From JAOUEA01 sp963790335 (GTDB lineage: Bacteria > Actinomycetota > UBA4738 > HRBIN12): a stretch of 64,000 bases of DNA. The translations under genes were made by a program, and so were the position numbers. Each line of letters opens with the position of its first letter. Position 1 is the first letter of the stretch. The stretch covers positions 124,001-188,000 of the forward strand of contig CAWBOB010000008.1 of assembly GCA_963790335.1 (NCBI GenBank), read 5' to 3'. Positions 37,984-45,546 of this stretch are shown here, piece after piece. The notes under the pieces were generated by a model. It saw nothing but the letters and a program-made list of their open reading frames with translations. It made no database searches and was not told where the DNA came from.

Positions 37984-40335
37984 ATGCCCGTCCGCCGCGC
38001 CCGAATCTCGGCGAGGATCACCGCGCTCGCGCTCCTCGCATCTCTGCTCACGCTCCTGCCCGCCGGCACGGCGGCCGCCGCCGTTCCCGCCACGGAGTCC
38101 GACGACGTCGGCATGCTCGACGGTCTGGTTCGCACCATCGAGGTGGTGGGCGACCGCGTGTGGGTCGGCGGCACGTTCACGCAGATGCGCAACGCCACCG
38201 GCACCCCCGCGCGCACCGTGTCGAACCTGGCGGTCTTCGACGCCGTGACCGGTGCGCCGGATCTCGACATCACGATCCCCGACATCACCCGCGACCCCGG
38301 CGTCGCGGTCGTCTACGACCTCGCGCTCGGTCCCGACGGATTGCTGTACATCGGCGGAGCGTTCGATCACGTCGGCGGCGTCGTACGCCGCAACATCGCG
38401 GCGATCGATCCGACCGACGGATCGGTCGCGCCCTTCTCGCCGGGCACGTCGATCGTGAGGAGCGTGCTGCCGACCGCGACGGCGATCTACGTCGGCACGT
38501 CGAACCTGCTGAGCTTCCAGCTCGACGAGTCTCCCACGCCCGGCTTCGACCCCCCGCAGATGCAGACCGACCTTTCCCTCCGCTCGCACAACACGCCACC
38601 GCAGGTGCGCGACATGGAGCTCGCGGGCTCGACGATCGTCGCCGCCTGTCAGTGCGACAGCACCGTGCAGGGCGGGGTGACGCGCCCGGCAAAGGCCGCG
38701 ATCAAGGTCGATGCTGACACCGGAGCGGTGATCCCGTGGACCCCTCAGAACCTGACGGCTGCGAGCGGCTCGTTCGGCATCAGCCTGCTGATCGAGACCC
38801 ACCCCGGCACCGGGGAGCGGGCGGTCTTCATGGCGGCCGGCGGGTCCGACTTCACCGGCGCCTTCGACCTCGACACCGCGGCTCAACTCTGGAAGACCGA
38901 CACCTCCGGCTCGTCGCAGGTGGTCGGATGGTTCGACGACGTGCTCTACGTGGGCGGTCACTTCGAGTACATCGCCCAGACCCCCGGGCAGCTCTGCGGC
39001 AGCAACGGCAACCCCAACACCGGATGCCTGCGCCTGCCGCGACTCGTCGCCCTCAACCCGGCCGACGGCCGCGCGATGCCGAGCGGCAACCCGTGGAACC
39101 CGGGCATCTGCTGCCGCTACAACGGCACCTGGGCGATCCAAGCTGACCCGGCCCGCGGCCACCTGCACGTCGGCGGCGAGTTCACCAAGGTCGGCGGCAC
39201 CTATGTGACCGACGGCACCACGTGGAGCCTCTCCGGCGCCTCGACCCAGGCGTTCGTCGCCCGCTTCTCGGGCACACCGACCACCGTCGAGACGCTCGAC
39301 GTCTCCATCGCCGGAACCGGCGATGGCCGCGTCACGAGCGCTCCCACCGGGGTGGACTGCACCGCCGATTGCCAGGCCGAGTTCCCGACCGGCACGTCGG
39401 TGACGTTGACGGCCGCGGCCGATGCGGGATCGACCTTCACGGGATGGTCCGGCCAGTGCTCTGGCGTCGGTACGTGTCAGGTCACGATGAACAACGCGCG
39501 CTCGGTGACGGCCACGTTCACCGCCGACGCGCCGCCCCAGAACCGATGCGGTCGCATCACCGCCACGACGAGCGACCGCGGCAACGCCGACGTGATCACG
39601 ATGTCGGACGCAGGCACGGCGAGGGTGCGACTCACGACGGGCCCGTCGGCCGACCGCGACCCCGTGTGGTCGCCCGACTGCACGCGCATCGCGTTCGTGT
39701 CGACGCGGACCGGCGATCCTGAGATCTTCGTGATGGACGCCGACGGGACGAACCGGCAGCGGCTCACCCAGAGTGCGGGCGCCGACGTGCACCCGGCGTG
39801 GTCGCCCGACGGCGCCCGCATCGCGTTCACCTCGACCCGCACGGGCAACGCCGAGATCTTCGTGATGGACGCCGACGGGACGAACGAGTCGAACCTCACG
39901 ACCAACGCGGCTCGCGACGGCTCGCCGGCGTGGTCCCCCGACGGCGCTCGCGTCGCCTTCGAGAGCGACCGCGGCGGCCAGACCAACATCTGGACGATGA
40001 CCGGCGGCGGCGGAGGACTGCTGCGGCTCACGAGCGGCGTGGGCCGTTCGACGGCTCCCGCGTACTCCCCCGACGGCGCGACGCTCGCCTTCGTGAGCGA
40101 TCGCAGCGGAAGGCGGCAGATCTGGCTCATGGATGCCGACGGCACGACCCCGCGCCGTCTCACGCGAGACCGCGGGAAGCACACCCACCCGTCGTGGTCA
40201 CCGGCCGGCACGCGACTCGTCTACGCGAGCACGCTGAGTGGGCACAACCAGATCTGGCGCATCCGAGCCGATGGATCGGGTGCCGTGAACCTGTCGGGCA
40301 ACGGTCGGCTCGAGACGACGCCGGCCTGGAGCTGA
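37984..40335 (+). CDS. secreted protein with two propeller regions and an InlB-B-like repeat
   Basis: A 783-residue exported protein. Signal peptide: ITALALLASLLTLLPAGTAAAA. The first half is a propeller with repeated VWVGGTFTQM, LYIGGAFDHVGG and LYVGGHFEY motifs. A central domain (VSIAGTGDGRVTSAPTGVDC to FTGWSGQCSGVG) is a divergent InlB B-repeat with paired cysteines. The last third is a TolB-like PD40 propeller (AWSPDGARIAFTSTRTGNAE repeated). Function unknown; probably binds envelope or extracellular ligands. AGGAGG precedes the ATG. The stop overlaps a possible CTG start of the next gene. Confidence 0.78.
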   Translation: MPVRRARISARITALALLASLLTLLPAGTAAAAVPATESDDVGMLDGLVRTIEVVGDRVWVGGTFTQMRNATGTPARTVSNLAVFDAVTGAPDLDITIPDITRDPGVAVVYDLALGPDGLLYIGGAFDHVGGVVRRNIAAIDPTDGSVAPFSPGTSIVRSVLPTATAIYVGTSNLLSFQLDESPTPGFDPPQMQTDLSLRSHNTPPQVRDMELAGSTIVAACQCDSTVQGGVTRPAKAAIKVDADTGAVIPWTPQNLTAASGSFGISLLIETHPGTGERAVFMAAGGSDFTGAFDLDTAAQLWKTDTSGSSQVVGWFDDVLYVGGHFEYIAQTPGQLCGSNGNPNTGCLRLPRLVALNPADGRAMPSGNPWNPGICCRYNGTWAIQADPARGHLHVGGEFTKVGGTYVTDGTTWSLSGASTQAFVARFSGTPTTVETLDVSIAGTGDGRVTSAPTGVDCTADCQAEFPTGTSVTLTAAADAGSTFTGWSGQCSGVGTCQVTMNNARSVTATFTADAPPQNRCGRITATTSDRGNADVITMSDAGTARVRLTTGPSADRDPVWSPDCTRIAFVSTRTGDPEIFVMDADGTNRQRLTQSAGADVHPAWSPDGARIAFTSTRTGNAEIFVMDADGTNESNLTTNAARDGSPAWSPDGARVAFESDRGGQTNIWTMTGGGGGLLRLTSGVGRSTAPAYSPDGATLAFVSDRSGRRQIWLMDADGTTPRRLTRDRGKHTHPSWSPAGTRLVYASTLSGHNQIWRIRADGSGAVNLSGNGRLETTPAWS

Positions 40336-41060
40336 GGCCGATCAGCATCGGGCGGGCGCATGCGATCGCGCGGACCGGCCTGGTCGCGCTGATCACGCTC
40401 GGCTCGCTCGGGTCGGTCTCCGACGCCCATGCCTGGTCCAACGGCGCGCGCGGTCCGAACTCGTTCGGCACGCACGACTGGATCGTGCGCGAAGGAGTGC
40501 GGCTCGCCGGACGGGCGGGCGGATGGGTGTGCCTGCACGCTGCCCTGCGGGCGACCGACGACCCCGACACGGTCGATGGCATCGATCACGCGTCGGGCAC
40601 CTGGTGGCACGTCTGGGACGAGTGGGGGTCGACCTACGGAGGCGCGCCCGAGGCGGTGGCCGTGTGGCACCGCCGGGTGGAACGCCAGCTCGGGCGAGGC
40701 CGACGGTGCCCCGCGAGCCGGGCGCTCGGACTCATGGCGCACATGCTCGGTGACGTCGCCCAGCCGATGCACACCGACCAGATCGACGCGGAGGACTCCG
40801 TGCACTCGAGCTACGAGAGCTCGGTCGACGAGCGATGCGGACCGGGTACGTGCCGCTACCGGGCCCGCGACGACGGGCATCGAGGAACCAGACCGCCGTT
40901 CGCCCTCACGCGTTCGCTCGCACGCCAGGCGCACGACGACTACCGGGCGCTGGTGCGCGGCTTCCGCCGGAACGGGTATTCGAGCAGGGTCGACGCGATC
41001 ACGAAGCGCCAGCTGAACAGGGCCGCGAACGCGCTCGCCGACCTCATCCGGGCGCTGTAG
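40332..41060 (+). CDS. secreted zinc-dependent S1/P1-nuclease or phospholipase C-like protein
   Basis: About 242 residues. A signal peptide (LVALITLGSLGSVSDAHA) precedes W-S-N-G at the mature N-terminus; an N-terminal Trp is the first zinc ligand in S1/P1 nucleases and bacterial phospholipase C. Further candidate ligands are FGTHDWIV, IDHASGTWWH and LMAHMLGDVAQPMHTDQID, matching the His/Asp pattern of the fold. There is no ATG or GTG before the signal peptide; CTG at 40332, overlapping the previous stop as CTGA, is the best start. An indel hiding the true start is the alternative. Confidence 0.65.
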   Translation: MRPISIGRAHAIARTGLVALITLGSLGSVSDAHAWSNGARGPNSFGTHDWIVREGVRLAGRAGGWVCLHAALRATDDPDTVDGIDHASGTWWHVWDEWGSTYGGAPEAVAVWHRRVERQLGRGRRCPASRALGLMAHMLGDVAQPMHTDQIDAEDSVHSSYESSVDERCGPGTCRYRARDDGHRGTRPPFALTRSLARQAHDDYRALVRGFRRNGYSSRVDAITKRQLNRAANALADLIRAL

Positions 41061-41196
41061 AACCCGCGTCTCCGTCGCCCACTTCCGCTGCGCTCTCGTG
41101 CATGCCACGCGACGGATGTCGTGACGGCGATTCGTGGCCATCGTCGGACATGTGGATGCGTGATCGCCGCTCCGCGGACCACGTAGGCTCGGGTCG

Positions 41197-41967
41197 ATGC
41201 ACGCCGAACAGCCGCCGCAGCCGCACCTGTACACCGATCTGGCGCCGTGGTTCCACCTGCTCACAGCGCCTGCCGAGTACGAACCGGGAGCCGCACACGC
41301 GCTCGCGACCCTCACCGAGACCATCGGTACCGCCCCCGCGACGATCCTCGAGATGGGCTCCGGCGGCGGGAACAACGCGTTCCACATGAAGGCGCATGCA
41401 ACCCTCACCCTCACCGACCTGTCGGAGGACATGCTGACGCTGAGCCGCACGATCAACCCGGAGTGCGAGCACATCCAGGGTGACATGCGCACCCTCCGGC
41501 TCGAAGGCCGTACGTTCGATGCGGTCTTCGCGCACGACGCCATCAGCTACCTCACGACGGAGGACGACCTGCGTGCGGCGTTCGAGACCGCATTCGTCCA
41601 TCTGCGCCCCGGCGGTGCGGCGCTCTTCGAACCCGACCACGTGCGCGAGACGTACGCCGACGCCACCGACCACGGGGGTCACGACTCCCCCGACCCGCAC
41701 GATCCGCGAGCCTTGCGGTACCTGCAATGGCGGACCGACCCCGAGCCGGACGACACCTGGTACCTCGACGAATTCGCGTACCTGCTGCGCGAGGCCGGCG
41801 GCGCTCTGCACGTCGCGAGCGATCGACACATGCTCGGTCTGTTCCCGCGGGCCACCTGGCTCGAGCTGCTCGCGGACACCGGCTTCGTCGACGCGCGTAC
41901 GGTTGCCGGCGTCTACGAAGAGGAAGAGGTCGGCGGCGAAGGATTCCTCGCCAGCAAGCCTGCCTGA
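41197..41967 (+). CDS. class I SAM-dependent methyltransferase
   Basis: A 256-residue cytosolic methyltransferase. Motif I is ILEMGSGGGNNAFHMKAHA, followed by LTLTDLSEDMLTLSRTINP, the acidic position FDAVFAHDAISYLTTEDDL and HLRPGGAALFEPDHV. The C-terminal half (DDTWYLDEFAYLLREAGG) is specific to a small-molecule methyltransferase subgroup, but no substrate can be assigned. The ATG is 7 nt downstream of TAGGCT (41184-41189) and lacks a Shine-Dalgarno, so it appears leaderless. Confidence 0.8.
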   Translation: MHAEQPPQPHLYTDLAPWFHLLTAPAEYEPGAAHALATLTETIGTAPATILEMGSGGGNNAFHMKAHATLTLTDLSEDMLTLSRTINPECEHIQGDMRTLRLEGRTFDAVFAHDAISYLTTEDDLRAAFETAFVHLRPGGAALFEPDHVRETYADATDHGGHDSPDPHDPRALRYLQWRTDPEPDDTWYLDEFAYLLREAGGALHVASDRHMLGLFPRATWLELLADTGFVDARTVAGVYEEEEVGGEGFLASKPA

Positions 41968-42011
41968 GTAGGCACCATCAGCGCGCCCGTTCCACGGTAG
42001 GCTCGAAGGCC

Positions 42012-42272
42012 ATGGCGGTGGTCACGCTTCGAGCGCCGTTGTCCCAGCGTGCCGGGGGAACGAACGAGCACGACCTCCCCGGCACGACCGTGGGCGAGGT
42101 GCTGCGCGAGCTCGAGCGGCGCCATCCGCCGATCGTGGGCTGGATCCTCGACGAGCAGGGCAAGGTCCGCCCGCACGTGAACGTGTTCGTGAACGGGGAG
42201 CGCATCACCGACGACGTGGCCGTGGCACCCGCCGACGTGCTGCACGTGCTCCCCTCGATCTCCGGAGGGTGA
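42012..42272 (+). CDS. MoaD/ThiS-family ubiquitin-like sulfur-carrier protein
   Basis: An 86-residue beta-grasp protein: VTLRAPLSQRAGG, PGTTVGEVLRELERRHP, VFVNGERITDDVAVAPADVL and the C-terminal VLPSISGG. The terminal Gly-Gly is the site normally adenylated and thiocarboxylated in MoaD and ThiS. Its partner process is not shown here: no MoaE, ThiF or ThiG is nearby. It is coupled (GTGA) to a BNR-repeat protein, a pairing seen in other actinobacteria. TAGGCT (41998-42003) ends 8 nt before the ATG. Confidence 0.85.
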   Translation: MAVVTLRAPLSQRAGGTNEHDLPGTTVGEVLRELERRHPPIVGWILDEQGKVRPHVNVFVNGERITDDVAVAPADVLHVLPSISGG

Positions 42273-43356
42273 GCGCATTGACATCGACCGAGCTGCTGGT
42301 CGGCACCAAGAAGGGCCTGTTCGTGCTGCGGGGAATCCGTCCTCGGGTGAGCCGTTCGAGATCGCGACCCGCGCGTTCGCCGGCGACGTCGTCGAGTTCG
42401 CGATGCGCGACCCACGCACCGGACGCTACTTCGCGAGCCAGACCTCCGGCTTCTACGGGCCGCGACTCATGTACGCCGATGACCCCGCCGGTGAGTGGAC
42501 CCAGGCCGAGGGACCCGTCTTCCCGGAAGAGGGTGAAGCAACTCTCGAACGTATCTGGATGGTCAAGCCCGGCGAGCGTGACGGGCTGCTCTACGCCGGC
42601 GTCGCGCCGGCCGCGCTGTTCACCTCGGCCGACGACGGCGCGACGTGGTCGCTCAACGAGCCCCTCTGGAAGGAGCACCAGGCCGGCGACTGGCAACCCG
42701 GCGCCGGCGGGCTCGCGCTGCACTCGATCTGTCCGTGGCCCGGCGATCCCGAGCGGCTCGCCGTCGGCGTGAGCGCGGCCGGGGTGTGGATCACCGACGA
42801 CGCCGGCCAAACCTGGCGCACCGGCTACGAGGGTCTCGTGCCCGAGTACATGCCCGAGGAAGCCCGCGAAGGCACCAACGCGCTCTGCGTGCACAACATG
42901 CACCGGGCGCCGACGCGGCCCGAGCGACTGTTCATGCAGTTCCATGGCAACGTCTACCGCAGCGACGATGCAGGATCGAGCTGGAACGAGATCCGGTCGG
43001 GCCTTCCGACCGAAGGGTTCGGCTTCCCCTTGGCCATCGACCCCGCGGATCCCGACAGCGCATACGTGATCCCGCTCGTCGGCGCCGAGGACCGGGTCAC
43101 GCCCGAGGCCCGGGTGCGCGTGTTCGAGACGCGCGACGCGGGCTCGACGTGGACCGCGCACGGCGACGGCCTGCCGGCCACCGAGGCGTACCTCACGATC
43201 CTGCGGCAGGCGTTCGGTACGACCGGAGAGGGCTCGCGTCTCGAGCTCTACTTCGGTGCCACGAGCGGCGACGTCTTCGGGTCCGCCGACGCCGGAGCCT
43301 CGTGGTTCCAGGTGCACGAACGCCTCGCGCCCGTCACGAGCGTCCGCGTCGCCTGA
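42269..43356 (+). CDS. BNR/sialidase-like beta-propeller protein, one apparent frameshift
   Basis: About 361 residues after correction. The first part, TELLVGTKKGLFVLRG, ends in another frame near 42331 (a run of four G); restoring one base continues with NPSSGEPFEIATRAFAGDVV. Repeated Asp-box-like motifs follow: FTSADDGATWSLNEP, WITDDAGQTWRTGYEG, YRSDDAGSSWNEIRSGLP and FGSADAGASWFQVHE. This is the WD40/YCF48 'exo-alpha-sialidase' annotation group, rarely true sialidases. It has no signal peptide, so it is cytosolic. The start overlaps the MoaD-like gene. Confidence 0.78.
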
Positions 43357-43412
43357 CCCGGAGCGCCGGTCGGGTCCCAGCCGTGTCACACCCCCAGGCT
43401 AGTGTTCGAGGC

Positions 43413-43667
43413 ATGGCACAGGTGACCTCGCTCGACGATTACCGCACCAGGCGCAAGGGTCCGCTCGCGATGGCGATCGAGCGACTCGACCGAGCCGTCG
43501 CTCGCCTCGATCCGCTGGTGCACGATCGCACGGGCCAGCTCGCCCCCTCGGTCGAGCGCGAGCTGGCGGTGATCGCGCGTGACGTCGGTGCGGCCCTGCC
43601 CCTCGAGGCCGCGATCCGCGCCGAGCGGCTTGCGGACCTGCTGGAACATCCCGCCGCATCGGGCTGA
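43413..43667 (+). CDS. small conserved alpha-helical protein
   Basis: An 84-residue protein. It opens with MAQVTSLDDYRTRRKGPLAM, a short motif seen in several small actinobacterial proteins, and continues as amphipathic helices (IERLDRAVARLDPLV, VERELAVIARDVGAALP, IRAERLADLLEHP). No known domain is recognised. TAGTGT (43400-43405) ends 7 nt before the ATG, matching the leaderless pattern, which supports it being a real gene despite its size. Confidence 0.6.
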   Translation: MAQVTSLDDYRTRRKGPLAMAIERLDRAVARLDPLVHDRTGQLAPSVERELAVIARDVGAALPLEAAIRAERLADLLEHPAASG

Positions 43668-43700
43668 TCGCTCGAGGCCGTGGCGTCGCCCCGGCATGGT

Positions 43701-43869
43701 GCGAGGGGAGCAGGTATCAAGCGTCTCGTCTGCACGTGCTCGGGCGCCGGCGGCGTAACCCCCGGGGCCTGAGCATGCCTCCCGCGGCATGACTCGCGCG
43801 TGGGTTCTGCTCCCCTCGCGGATACCTCTCGGTACCCGATGCGACGCTACACCCGCCGAGACGCTCGGC
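43701..43869. other. intergenic region with long interleaved inverted repeats (candidate structured RNA)
   Basis: A perfect 13-bp inverted repeat (GCGAGGGGAGCAG at 43701-43713, CTGCTCCCCTCGC at 43807-43819) is interleaved with a perfect 9-bp one (AGCGTCTCG at 43720-43728, CGAGACGCT at 43857-43865), giving a pseudoknot-like order. A CATGCC/GGCATG hairpin lies in the middle. GCCGAG-ACG-CTCGGC (43855-43869) just beyond the HAD stop may simply be that gene's terminator. No known riboswitch consensus was recognised. Confidence 0.3.
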
Positions 43870-43878
43870 GCAAACGGA

Positions 43879-44697
43879 TCAGCGACGCGAGCCGGGTCCG
43901 CGGTTCGCTCGATGCGTGCGCGACCGCAGCACGACCCACGCCAGCACCAAGGCGACCCCCGCTGCGCCCACGGCCGCGGCGACCGAGGGACGCGGCGGCG
44001 GCACGGCCCGCGCGATGCGGGTTCGCAACCGCACCGGCCGCCGGAAATCTCGCACCTGCCACCCGCGCTCCTCGGCCTCACGGCGAAGGTCGCGATCGGG
44101 GTTCACCGCCACCGGATGCCCGACGGCCGCGAGCATCGGCAGGTCGGTGATCGAGTCGCTGTACGCGTAGGAGTCCTCGAGATCGATACCGATGCGCTGG
44201 GCCAGGTCCTCGATCGCCGCTGCCTTCTGCGCCCCGTACGCGTAGAACGCCAGCTCTCCGGTGTACCGGCCGCCGTCGTCGATCTCCGCACGGGTCGCGA
44301 TGACTCCGCTGGCTCCGAAGTGCTGGCTCAGGGGACGCACGACCTCCTCGGGTGAGCTCGACACCACGTAGATGCGCCGGCCCTCGCTCCGGTGCAGGGC
44401 CATGAGGTCGAGCGCCTCCTGGTACACGTACGGATCGATCACGTCGAAGATGACCTCGCGCACGAGCGCCTCGACCTGATCATGGCTCCAGCCCTTCGTG
44501 AGCGAAAGCATGCCTTCCTTGAGGCGCTCCATCTTGTCCTCGTCGGCCCCGACGAGCAGGTAGACGAGCTGGGCGTACGCCCCTCGCAGCAGCTGCGACC
44601 GCGACACCATGCCGGCGCGGTAGAGCGGACGCGAGAGGGCGAGCGACGACGACCGGGAGATGATCGTCTTGTCGAGATCGAAGAACGCTGCTTGCAT
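43879..44697 (-). CDS. HAD-IB family phosphatase (SerB-like) with C-terminal membrane helix
   Basis: A 272-residue HAD hydrolase. Motif I AAFFDLDKTIISRSSSLAL has the nucleophile D7 and acid/base D9; motif II is VVSSSPEE; motif III is YAYSDSITDLPMLAAVGHP. The helical cap lies between. HAD-IB proteins of this type act on phosphomonoesters such as phosphoserine or lysophospholipids. A C-terminal helix (VAAAVGAAGVALVLAWVVL) may anchor it to the membrane. ATG 44697 is chosen because TACGAT (44713-44708) ends 10 nt upstream; two earlier starts would lie on or before that element. Confidence 0.82.
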   Translation of the reverse strand: MQAAFFDLDKTIISRSSSLALSRPLYRAGMVSRSQLLRGAYAQLVYLLVGADEDKMERLKEGMLSLTKGWSHDQVEALVREVIFDVIDPYVYQEALDLMALHRSEGRRIYVVSSSPEEVVRPLSQHFGASGVIATRAEIDDGGRYTGELAFYAYGAQKAAAIEDLAQRIGIDLEDSYAYSDSITDLPMLAAVGHPVAVNPDRDLRREAEERGWQVRDFRRPVRLRTRIARAVPPPRPSVAAAVGAAGVALVLAWVVLRSRTHRANRGPGSRR

Positions 44698-44742
44698 CGT
44701 GGTCACCATCGTACGGTCGGGCACCGACCTGGAACGACGACG

Positions 44743-45285
44743 CTATCGGCGCGTCTTCCCGATCGCGGAACGGAGGGTTCCGATCCACGCGAGCTCGGCT
44801 TCGGCCAACGCCTGCTGGCGGCGGAGCATGGCCGTCGAGATCGCGCGACCGGCATCACGGTCCGAGGCCGTGCGCCCCAGCTCCGCGCCCACGGCGTCGA
44901 GCAGCTCGCGCACCGCTCGCTCCCGAGCATCGACCGCGGCTCGAGCGACGGGGACCGGAACGACATGGACGAAACCGAGCGCGACCGCCCCGGCATCGAA
45001 GGGCTCGAGCCCGCCGGACATCTGGGCCACGCCGCCAGCCAGGTGCTCCCGGCCGCGCCTCGTGATGCGGAACACCCGCCGGTCCGGGCCCTCACGCCCT
45101 TCCTGCACCTTGCCGACGATGGCACCGGCGCGCTCGAGCCGCTTCAGGACCTGGTAGACCGATGCACGGCTGAGCTCGGTCCACAGACCCATGCCCCGTT
45201 CGCGGAACCGTTCGAGCAGGTCGTACCCGTGCATCGGCGCCTCGGCCAGCAGCCCGAGCACCGCCACTTCCACCTTCGTCGCCAT
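44743..45285 (-). CDS. PadR-family transcriptional regulator
   Basis: A 180-residue regulator. The winged helix is typical PadR: VLGLLAEAPMHGYDLLERF, RASVYQVLKRLERAGAIVG and the basic wing VFRITRRGREHLAGG. The C-terminal Vir_act_alpha_C-like helical part (ARERAVRELLDAVGAELG, RRQQALAEAELAWIG) would mediate dimerisation. The ATG has a strong GGAGGAG Shine-Dalgarno. The palindrome at 45300-45316 is 15 bp upstream, consistent with autorepression. The ligand is unknown. Confidence 0.9.
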   Translation of the reverse strand: MATKVEVAVLGLLAEAPMHGYDLLERFRERGMGLWTELSRASVYQVLKRLERAGAIVGKVQEGREGPDRRVFRITRRGREHLAGGVAQMSGGLEPFDAGAVALGFVHVVPVPVARAAVDARERAVRELLDAVGAELGRTASDRDAGRAISTAMLRRQQALAEAELAWIGTLRSAIGKTRR

Positions 45286-45299
45286 CGCTCCTCCGCATC

Positions 45300-45316
45300 T
45301 AGTCTGTATTGGACTA
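45300..45316. promoter_or_regulatory. candidate PadR operator (autoregulatory)
   Basis: TAGTCTGTATTGGACTA, arms TAGTCT/GGACTA with a single mismatch in the outer 6 bp and a perfect TAGTC-N7-GACTA core. It lies directly upstream of the padR Shine-Dalgarno, and a perfect version lies at 6350-6366. Confidence 0.6.
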
Positions 45317-45364
45317 CCGGCAGTGTACCCGGGCAGCTGCGGAACGGGTGAGCTCAGCGGCGGG

Positions 45365-45370
45365 TAGCCT
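45365..45370 (+). promoter_or_regulatory. -10 element of the tRNA-Sec gene
   Basis: TAGCCT ends 7 nt before the first base of the mature tRNA (45378). At normal spacing transcription would start at or within a base or so of the mature 5' end, leaving almost no leader. No good -35 was seen. Confidence 0.45.
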
Positions 45371-45377
45371 TGGCGGC

Positions 45378-45470
45378 GGAGGCGTCAGGGTTCCTGGTGG
45401 GCCCCGCGGTCTTCAACACCGTTCGAGGGGGCGCAAGCTCCCTGGCGGGTTCGATTCCCGTCCGCCTCCG
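45378..45470 (+). tRNA. selC: tRNA-Sec (anticodon TCA)
   Basis: A 93-nt tRNA that folds as selenocysteine tRNA. Acceptor stem GGAGGCG/CGCCTCC (45378-45384 with 45463-45469); discriminator G at 45470, with no encoded CCA. The D stem is 6 bp (GGGTTC/GGGCCC, with U-G pairs), which is diagnostic for tRNA-Sec. The anticodon loop is CTTCAAC with TCA at 45413-45415. The long variable arm has a 7-bp stem AGGGGGC/GCTCCCT and a GCAA loop. The T arm is GCGGG-TTCGATT-CCCGT. G444-C462 adds a pair, giving the 13-bp acceptor-T stack of bacterial tRNA-Sec. T385 is unpaired. Confidence 0.95.
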
Positions 45471-45480
45471 CTCCGAAGGG

Positions 45481-45535
45481 CCTTCGACCGATCGTGGGTC
45501 GCCCAGCCCATGCCCTTCTTCATGCCGGTCGAAGG
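45481..45535. terminator. inverted repeat after tRNA-Sec, possible bidirectional terminator
   Basis: Perfect 10-bp arms CCTTCGACCG (45481-45490) and CGGTCGAAGG (45526-45535) around a 35-nt loop that contains a small TGGG/CCCA hairpin. It lies 10 nt after the tRNA and 11 nt before the stop of the convergent DinB-like gene. It has no U-run. A terminator or 3'-processing signal is likely, not proven. Confidence 0.4.
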
Positions 45536-45546
45536 GTCAGGCTCGG

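Noticed and set aside
43695..43870. Known riboswitch or SRP/RNase P RNA in the structured gap
   Set aside because: None of the conserved cores I know (c-di-AMP, cobalamin, TPP, FMN, SRP tetraloop region) could be found on either strand.
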